Source of the DNA: CAYZAW01 sp964476505
GTDB taxonomy: Bacteria; Bacillota; Clostridia; Christensenellales; CAG-138
Assembly: GCA_964476505.1 (NCBI GenBank)
Contig: CAYZAW010000013.1
Span: forward strand, 1 to 44,682
DNA: 44,682 nt
Direction of reading: 5' to 3'
The notes below the pieces were generated by a model. The model ran no database searches, was not told where the DNA came from, and worked only from the letters and a program-made list of their open reading frames with translations. This document shows positions 39,773 to 44,682 of the stretch, piece by piece. The first letter of the stretch is position 1. Every line of letters begins with the position of its first letter. The position numbers and the translations under genes were made by a program.

Positions 39773-40966
39773 TTGCGACATGCAGCCGTGTTGGACGTAG
39801 GAAGCTCCAAAATTGCATGCATCTGTGGCAACCGTATGGGCAAGGACGGCGTACATGTAATTGGCGCGTGTACCTGCGCATATGCCGGTTACCGTTTCGG
39901 TACGTTTCTCAACATTGCATCCTTAAAAAAAGCCGTTGAGGATGCAATACTCAATACAGAAAAAGAATGCGATTTCCGCCTGCATGATGTGGCGCTTTGC
40001 GTACCCGCGCCCTTTACGGTGCTGGTGGTGGCCGGCGGTTCGGTAGAAATTGCGAATCGCGAGAAGCGCATAACATCCGCGGATATCGACATGCTAATCA
40101 ATAGCACGTTGCCCGATGAACCGCCCGAAGGCTGTGTTTTGATGCACAGTACGCCGTACAATCTGCAAACGGAAAGCGCTGCTGCAGAGGGAGAACCCCC
40201 AAAGCAGGCAAAGGCGCGGCTAACGGGCTCCGTTTCGCACATGTATGTGCAGGAGGCGTTTTTAGAGCCCATTCGTTCGGTACTGGAGGAATTGGAAGTA
40301 TCGGTCTCCGCCTGCATCGGCGCACCCATGGCGCAAATGCTGTTCCTCATTCCTGAGGAAGAACGCCAAACTCCCGCCGTACTGGTAGATGTTGGGTATA
40401 CCCACACGGATATCGCTATTGTGCAAAACGGTGCGGTGTCGGCGATAGACGTTCTGGAAGTGGGCGGCATGCATTTTTCCAACGACCTCTCCTACGGGCT
40501 GGAGATCGCCACCGCTGTTGCGGAGCAGATCAAGCGGCGGTACATGTTCCTGCAGGATTATCAGGACGGCGTGGAGCTGCTTCGCACCATGGAGGGCACC
40601 CGCCGGGTGGAGTGTGCGCAGATACAAACCATCGTGGAGGCACGGGCAAACGAACTGGCGCAAATGATCTATGCTTCTATGGCAAAGCTGGGCATGCCCG
40701 CCATCCTAAAGCCGGCATTTTACCTTACGGGCGGCGGCGTTGCCATGATGAAGGGCGCGCAGGAATTCTTTGAAGCGGCCTTGCATCTAAAGGTTTGCCG
40801 AGACCTGCCGTGGATGCCCCGGCTTGGAACGCACAACTACACCAGCGCTCATGCCACGCTGGATTTCATCCTTCGGGAAGAAAGCGACGCTTTGCGGGAG
40901 CGCATGGGGCCGCTGTCTGCGGCAAAGGCTAAGCGCAGCAAATTATTAGAGCTCTTTATGAAATAG
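39773..40966 (+). CDS. ftsA: Cell division protein FtsA
   Basis: A 397-residue actin-fold ATPase that tethers FtsZ to the membrane. Phosphate 1 motif: VLDVGSSKIACICG at the N-terminus. Phosphate 2: VLVDVGYTHTDIAIVQNG (about residues 205-222). The adenosine motif is YLTGGGVAMMKGAQEF. The C-terminus (AKRSKLLELFMK) is a short amphipathic helix suited to membrane binding. The SHS2/1C region shows the insertion typical of FtsA, including VSHMYVQEAFLEPI. It begins with TTG at 39773, with GGCGGGGGTAA upstream. Similarity to model FtsA proteins is moderate, but position directly before ftsZ supports the call. Confidence 0.88.
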   Translation: MRHAAVLDVGSSKIACICGNRMGKDGVHVIGACTCAYAGYRFGTFLNIASLKKAVEDAILNTEKECDFRLHDVALCVPAPFTVLVVAGGSVEIANREKRITSADIDMLINSTLPDEPPEGCVLMHSTPYNLQTESAAAEGEPPKQAKARLTGSVSHMYVQEAFLEPIRSVLEELEVSVSACIGAPMAQMLFLIPEEERQTPAVLVDVGYTHTDIAIVQNGAVSAIDVLEVGGMHFSNDLSYGLEIATAVAEQIKRRYMFLQDYQDGVELLRTMEGTRRVECAQIQTIVEARANELAQMIYASMAKLGMPAILKPAFYLTGGGVAMMKGAQEFFEAALHLKVCRDLPWMPRLGTHNYTSAHATLDFILREESDALRERMGPLSAAKAKRSKLLELFMK

Positions 40967-41051
40967 CGTGTTGCCGCCAAATGGGGCGGTGCAGATACAC
41001 AAAAGCCAAGGGCGAGGGCGCGGCGGCGTTCCGCCTCAAGGGGGACAGGAT

Positions 41052-42269
41052 ATGCTCGATATGGAATATGACAGCGGTCAATTTGCCCAGTTGAAGGTGG
41101 TTGGCGTGGGCGGTGCAGGCAACAATGCCGTAAACCGCATGATTCAGTACGGGCTGCGCGGCGTGGAATTCATCGCCATCAACACGGACAAGCAGGCATT
41201 GTATCTTTCCCGTGCGAACCAAAAGATACAAATTGGCGAGAAGCTCACAAAAGGCCTTGGAGCCGGCGCCGATCCGGAGATCGGCCGCAAGGCCGCTGAG
41301 GAAAGCCGCGACATGATCTCCGAAGCCCTGCGGGGCGCGGACTTGGTGTTTATCACAGCCGGTATGGGCGGCGGCACTGGTACGGGCGCGGCTCCCATCG
41401 TGGCGGAATGCGCCAAGGAAATGGGAATACTGACCGTGGGTGTGGTCACAAAGCCCTTCAAGTTCGAGGGTAAGGTGAGAAGCAAGAACGCCGAAAACGG
41501 CATCGCGACCCTGAAGCCTGCGGTGGATACGCTTATCACCATCCCTAACGACCGCCTGCTGGACGTTGTAAAGGCCTCCAGTTTGGTAGACGCTTTGCGC
41601 GTGGCGGACGATGTTCTCAGGCAGGGCGTACAGGGCATTAGCGACCTGATCGCTGTTCCCAGCCTCATCAACTTGGACTTTGCAGATGTAAAATCCATTA
41701 TGAAGGAAAAGGGCATGGCGCACATGGGCATTGGCTCCGCCAGCGGAGACAAGGGCGCTCTGGAAGCCGCCAAGCAGGCGGTGGAAAGCCCGCTCTTGGA
41801 AACCAGCATCAACGGCGCCAAGGGCGTTATCATGAATATTACAGGCGGCAAGGATTTGGGCTTGATGGAGCTGACCGAGGCTGCCGAGCTCATCCAGTCC
41901 ACCGCCGACCCGGACGCCAATATCATTTGGGGCGCGGGCATCGACGATGATATGGGCGACAGCGTGCGCATCACGGTGATCGCCACCGGCTTTGATCTGC
42001 CTGCAACCAATCCTCCTTTTGGCGCAAGAAGGCCCGGCACGGGTGCGGCATTAAAGGGCAGCGCGGTGAACACCCTTCGCGAGCCGCCCAACGTAGGCGG
42101 TATGCCCTCCGGCTGGCAAATGCCCCAGCAAGCGGCGCAGCTCCCTGTGCAGCAAGGGCCGGTGCAGCCTGTGGAGCGCGGTGCAGCAAAGCCCGAACCC
42201 CAGCGCTATATCCCCCAAGACCCCAGAAGCAATCTGGACGTACCGAGCTTCTTAAGAAATAAAGAATAG
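41052..42269 (+). CDS. ftsZ: Cell division protein FtsZ
   Basis: A 405-residue tubulin-like GTPase that forms the division ring. It starts KVVGVGGAGNNAVNRM; the GTP-binding tubulin signature is GMGGGTGTGAAPIV, and the T7 loop has NLDFADVKSIM. A variable Pro/Gln linker (about residues 320-385) follows, then the C-terminal peptide DVPSFLRNKE, which binds FtsA and other partners. The start at 41052 (MLDMEYDSG) has GGGGACAGGA just before it; an in-frame extension to 40968 is not supported by a site. It is the last gene of the cluster and is followed by a strong terminator. Confidence 0.98.
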   Translation: MLDMEYDSGQFAQLKVVGVGGAGNNAVNRMIQYGLRGVEFIAINTDKQALYLSRANQKIQIGEKLTKGLGAGADPEIGRKAAEESRDMISEALRGADLVFITAGMGGGTGTGAAPIVAECAKEMGILTVGVVTKPFKFEGKVRSKNAENGIATLKPAVDTLITIPNDRLLDVVKASSLVDALRVADDVLRQGVQGISDLIAVPSLINLDFADVKSIMKEKGMAHMGIGSASGDKGALEAAKQAVESPLLETSINGAKGVIMNITGGKDLGLMELTEAAELIQSTADPDANIIWGAGIDDDMGDSVRITVIATGFDLPATNPPFGARRPGTGAALKGSAVNTLREPPNVGGMPSGWQMPQQAAQLPVQQGPVQPVERGAAKPEPQRYIPQDPRSNLDVPSFLRNKE

Positions 42270-42285
42270 AAATCGATATCACTTT

Positions 42286-42314
42286 AACGCCTCGCGGCAA
42301 CGCGAGGCGTTTTT
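42286..42314 (+). terminator. Intrinsic terminator after ftsZ
   Basis: AACGCCTCGCG (42286-42296) pairs perfectly with CGCGAGGCGTT (42301-42311) around a GCAA loop, followed by a T-run to 42314. It ends the dcw cluster. Confidence 0.95.
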
Positions 42315-42330
42315 CTAGCGTATATTCCCT

Positions 42331-42402
42331 CGCCGGACGTTTCCGGCGATAAACGGGGTGCAGGGGATGTATCCCCTGCCTAGGTATGGGGCAGCGCCCC
42401 AT
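42331..42402. repeat. Triple-hairpin intergenic palindromic element
   Basis: Three short perfect hairpins stand in a row. CGCCGGA/TCCGGCG is at 42331-42348, GCAGGGGA/TCCCCTGC at 42360-42379, and ATGGGGC/GCCCCAT at 42386-42402. Loops are three to four bases. Similar GGGG/CCCC palindrome arrays are, as I recall, common between genes in Clostridia genomes, like REP elements in enterics. Only one copy is in this window. Confidence 0.6.
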
Positions 42403-42419
42403 GCGAAGGCGTTTTGCTC

Positions 42420-42447
42420 TTGACATATCTTCAATACCGCGTATAAT
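42420..42447 (+). promoter_or_regulatory. Promoter of ylxM-ffh
   Basis: TTGACA at 42420-42425, 16-base spacer, TATAAT at 42442-42447: both boxes are perfect. The leader to ylxM is about 33 bases and contains a TGTAAAG/CTTTACA hairpin (42456-42477) that touches the AGGGG ribosome site. Confidence 0.85.
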
Positions 42448-42486
42448 AACAAGGGTGTAAAGCCAAATACCTTTACAGGGGCGCGT

Positions 42487-42843
42487 ATGGAAAAGAACGT
42501 TCGCTTGGGCTGGCTGCTGGATCGGTACGGTACATTTTTAACGGCAAGGCAGCGGAACCTCTTGAGCCTGCACGTAAACGACGACCTGTCTCTGGCGGAG
42601 ATCGCCGAGCAGGAGGGCATATCGCGGCAGGGCGTTCACGATGCGCTAAAGCGCGGGGAAGAACAGCTTGCGGCCTTTGAAGAGCGGCTTGGGCTTTTAC
42701 AGGTGCAGCGGGAGGCCGGGGAACGGCTGCACAGGCTGGAGGGCGATATCAACGCGCTTCCGGTAACAGACAGTAATAAGCAAGAGCTGTGCGGGCAGAT
42801 ACAAGCGCTTCGCCAGCTTCTGGAGGATCGATATGGCGTTTGA
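42487..42843 (+). CDS. ylxM: YlxM family SRP-associated helix-turn-helix protein
   Basis: A 118-residue protein of the YlxM/p13 (UPF0122) family. The N-terminal ~70 residues form a sigma-70 region 4-like helix-turn-helix: LTARQRNLLSLHVNDDLSLAEIAE, then GISRQGVHDALKRGE. A coiled coil follows to the C-terminus. YlxM is encoded next to ffh in Gram-positive bacteria and modulates the signal recognition particle. An AGGGG site precedes the ATG. It overlaps ffh by 11 bases. Confidence 0.92.
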   Translation: MEKNVRLGWLLDRYGTFLTARQRNLLSLHVNDDLSLAEIAEQEGISRQGVHDALKRGEEQLAAFEERLGLLQVQREAGERLHRLEGDINALPVTDSNKQELCGQIQALRQLLEDRYGV

Positions 42844-44170
42844 GGGCTTGTCCTCAAAATTACAGGCGGTATTCAAAAAACTGACCGGGCGCGGCAAACT
42901 GTCCGAAAAGGACGTGCAGGAGGCCATGCGCGAGGTCAAGCTTGCACTTTTGGAAGCGGACGTAAACTTCCTTGTGGTCAAGCAGTTCATAAAAGACGTT
43001 ACGGCGCGCGCCGTGGGGCAGGAGGTTTTAGATAGCCTAACGCCCGGGCAGCAGGTCATCAAGGTGGTCAACGAGGAATTAACGCGGCTGATGGGCACGG
43101 AAAACGTAAAGCCCAGCTTCGGCAGCGTAAGCCCGGCGGTGATACTCATGGCAGGCCTGCAGGGCGCAGGAAAAACCACCATGTGCGGCAAGCTGGGCAG
43201 TTACCTCAAAAAGCAGTACGGCAAAACCCCGCTTTTGGTCGCCTGCGACGTGTATCGCCCCGCCGCCATCAAACAGCTGCAAATCGTTGGTGAAAAAGCG
43301 GAGCTGCCCGTGTTTGAGCGGGGCACCCAGTCTCCCGAGATCACCGCGAAGGAAGCCGTGGCATACGCCCAAAAGAACCTGATGGACTTGGTCATTTTAG
43401 ATACCGCGGGCCGCCTGCATATCGACGAAAACATGATGCAGGAGATCGCGGCGGTGAAAGCGGCGGTAAACCCTGCGGAGATCCTCTTGGTCGTGGATTC
43501 CATGACCGGACAGGACGCGGTAAACGCGGCAAAGGCCTTCAACGAAATCTTGGAGCTTACCGGCGTGGTGTTGACCAAGCTGGACGGCGATACGCGCGGC
43601 GGCGCGGCGCTGTCGGTGCGTGCGGTCACGGGAAAGCCCGTTAAATTCTGCGGCACCGGCGAAAAGCTGACGGATATCGAGCCCTTCCATCCGGATCGCA
43701 TGGCATCCCGTATATTGGGCATGGGGGACGTGCTGTCTCTCATCGAAAAGGCGCAGGCCAATCTGGACGAGAAAAAAGCTGCCGAAATGCTGGAAAAGCT
43801 GCGGGACGACAGCTTTACGCTGGACGATTACCTCGACCAAATGCAGCAGATGAAAAGCATGGGCAGCATGCAGGACATTCTTTCCATGGTGCCGGGGGTG
43901 GATGCGTCCAAGCTGGGCAACGTGGAGCTGGACGAAAAACAGATGGCGCATACGGAGGCCATCATCCGCTCTATGACGAAGGAAGAGCGAAGAAAGCCGG
44001 AGCTGTTGAACGCCAGCCGCAGAAAGCGCATCGCACGCGGCAGCGGCTCCACCATCCAAGAGGTCAACCGGCTGATGAACCAGTATGATGCCGCCAGAAA
44101 AATGATGAAGCAAATGACGGCAGGCGGCGGCAAGCGCCGTGGCAAAAACCGGTTCCCCTTCGGGTTTTAA
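42833..44170 (+). CDS. ffh: Signal recognition particle protein Ffh
   Basis: A 445-residue SRP54 GTPase that binds signal sequences on the ribosome together with the SRP RNA. The N domain (1-90) begins FEGLSSKLQAVFKKL. The G domain has GLQGAGKTTMCGKL, VACDVYRPAAIKQL, LDTAGRLHID, TKLDGDTRGGAALS and GTGEKLTDIEPFHPDRMA. The Met-rich M domain (about 325-435) carries YLDQMQQMKSMGSMQDI and the RNA-binding RRKRIARGSGSTIQEVN. The C-terminus ends in a basic tail. The ATG lies inside the end of ylxM. rpsP follows after a 60-base gap. Confidence 0.98.
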   Translation: MAFEGLSSKLQAVFKKLTGRGKLSEKDVQEAMREVKLALLEADVNFLVVKQFIKDVTARAVGQEVLDSLTPGQQVIKVVNEELTRLMGTENVKPSFGSVSPAVILMAGLQGAGKTTMCGKLGSYLKKQYGKTPLLVACDVYRPAAIKQLQIVGEKAELPVFERGTQSPEITAKEAVAYAQKNLMDLVILDTAGRLHIDENMMQEIAAVKAAVNPAEILLVVDSMTGQDAVNAAKAFNEILELTGVVLTKLDGDTRGGAALSVRAVTGKPVKFCGTGEKLTDIEPFHPDRMASRILGMGDVLSLIEKAQANLDEKKAAEMLEKLRDDSFTLDDYLDQMQQMKSMGSMQDILSMVPGVDASKLGNVELDEKQMAHTEAIIRSMTKEERRKPELLNASRRKRIARGSGSTIQEVNRLMNQYDAARKMMKQMTAGGGKRRGKNRFPFGF

Positions 44171-44230
44171 CAACGGTTCCAAACGGTTTAACCGTAGAAC
44201 ATACAGCAACATTTTAGGAGGACGTTTTTT

Positions 44231-44473
44231 ATGCTTAAGATCAGACTTCGCCGCATGGGCGCAAAGAAGGCTCCCTTTTACCGTGTGATCGTTGCGGATT
44301 CCCGCGCGCCTCGCGACGGTGCGTTCGTGGAAGAGCTGGGGTACTACAATCCCCTGACCGATCCTGCCGAGATCAAGATCGACAACGAAAAGGCTATCGA
44401 CTGGATGAAGAAGGGCGCGCAGCCCACGGAAACCGTTCGCGCGCTTCTGAAGAAGTCCGGCGCGATCCAGTAA
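44231..44473 (+). CDS. rpsP: 30S ribosomal protein S16
   Basis: An 80-residue ribosomal protein, complete. It starts LKIRLRRMGAKKAPFYRVIVADSRAPRDG and continues with EELGYYNPLTDPAEIKID, the S16 signatures. AGGAGG lies upstream of the ATG. The order ffh-rpsP-khpA, expected to continue with rimM-trmD-rplS beyond the window, is standard in Firmicutes. A 13-base palindrome (44183-44195) in the preceding gap has no T-run. Confidence 0.98.
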   Translation: MLKIRLRRMGAKKAPFYRVIVADSRAPRDGAFVEELGYYNPLTDPAEIKIDNEKAIDWMKKGAQPTETVRALLKKSGAIQ

Positions 44474-44485
44474 GTTAGGTGGATC

Positions 44486-44682
44486 ATGGTTGAGCTGGTA
44501 ACATTCATCGCACAGAGCCTGGTGGAAAACCCGGATGCAGTGAAGGTGGTGGAAAAGGCCGGCGAATCGGCAACCATCCTTGAGCTTTCGGTTTCCCCGG
44601 ACGATATGGGCAAGGTGATCGGCAAACAAGGCCGTATCGCAAAGGCGATCCGTACGGTGGTGAAGGCCGCGTCCATCAAGGA
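44486..44682 (+). CDS. khpA: KH domain RNA-binding protein KhpA (YlqC), 3' end missing
   Basis: The reading frame from ATG at 44486 stays open to the window edge (65 codons). It encodes MVELVTFIAQSLVENPDAV, followed by a single KH domain with the GKVIGKQGRIAKAIR motif that contacts RNA. KhpA is about 75-80 residues, so only the end is missing. A GTGG-like weak ribosome site is present, and it starts 13 bases after rpsP. KhpA with KhpB binds RNA and affects cell size and division in Gram-positive bacteria. Confidence 0.92.
   Translation, partial: MVELVTFIAQSLVENPDAVKVVEKAGESATILELSVSPDDMGKVIGKQGRIAKAIRTVVKAASIK

Noticed and set aside
41144..42091. A 315-codon open frame on the minus strand opposite ftsZ
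   Set aside because: Exactly antisense to FtsZ coding sequence, Ser/Pro/Ala-rich, no ribosome site.
44183..44195. ACGGTTTAACCGT palindrome between ffh and rpsP as a terminator
   Set aside because: There is no T-run after it, and ffh-rpsP are normally co-transcribed. It may be chance.
43397..44629. A 410-codon open frame on the minus strand opposite ffh and rpsP
   Set aside because: It lies wholly across three recognised genes on the other strand; His/Leu/Arg-rich with no domain pattern.

Overview
The window is a chromosomal segment of a bacterium that looks like a member of the Clostridia (Firmicutes). The evidence is gene content and order: a mraZ-rsmH-ftsL-spoVD-murE-mraY-murD-spoVE/ftsW-murA-ftsQ-ftsA-ftsZ division and cell-wall cluster, ylxM-ffh-rpsP-khpA, lonA-engB, and trmK-nif3-zinc ribbon-rnpB. 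MurE carries the DNPR signature of meso-diaminopimelate-adding enzymes, and the class B PBP has two PASTA domains as in SpoVD. DNA is moderately G+C-rich throughout, with no obvious compositional island. I cannot name the genus; a gut anaerobe is plausible from the purine-catabolic genes.

Layout. (1) 1-3659, minus strand: RNA-modification and housekeeping genes (an RsmF-type rRNA methyltransferase, trmK, a Nif3 family gene, a zinc-ribbon coiled-coil gene) leading into the 5' end of RNase P RNA at the left edge. (2) 3708-6111, plus strand: a divergent RelA/SpoT-fold protein, deoC and a tautomerase, closed by a bidirectional terminator shared with a convergent GNAT acetyltransferase. (3) 6627-13945: an anaerobic purine-catabolism operon ssnA-ygfK-xdhD, with its own promoter and a long leader holding mutually exclusive hairpins. 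(4) 13936-20049: an MFS transporter overlapping a GH2 glycosidase, then two unknown membrane proteins and an M20 hydrolase. (5) 20118-22350: a secreted VanY-like DD-carboxypeptidase and a membrane diguanylate cyclase. (6) 22410-27477: LUD protein, LonA protease, EngB GTPase, an acidic zinc-ribbon protein and a metallophosphoesterase. (7) 27581-42314: the dcw cluster. (8) 42331-44682: a triple-hairpin intergenic repeat, then the SRP/ribosome cluster ylxM-ffh-rpsP-khpA, cut by the right edge.

Functionally, the dcw cluster supplies lipid II precursor enzymes (MurE, MraY, MurD, MurA), septal synthase components (SEDS protein plus class B PBP, FtsL, FtsQ) and the FtsA/FtsZ ring. No murF or murG is present in it. 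Its genes use TTG starts far more often than the rest of the window, and murD appears to lack a canonical well-placed start. The purine operon combines a fused FeS/molybdenum hydroxylase, a multi-centre flavoprotein and an aminohydrolase.

No tRNA, CRISPR array, insertion sequence, prophage or defence system was seen. The most unusual material is regulatory: the switch-like leader of ssnA, the large terminator-like structure between mraY and murD, the MraZ-type operator, the palindrome in the ftsA promoter, and promoters embedded in terminators.
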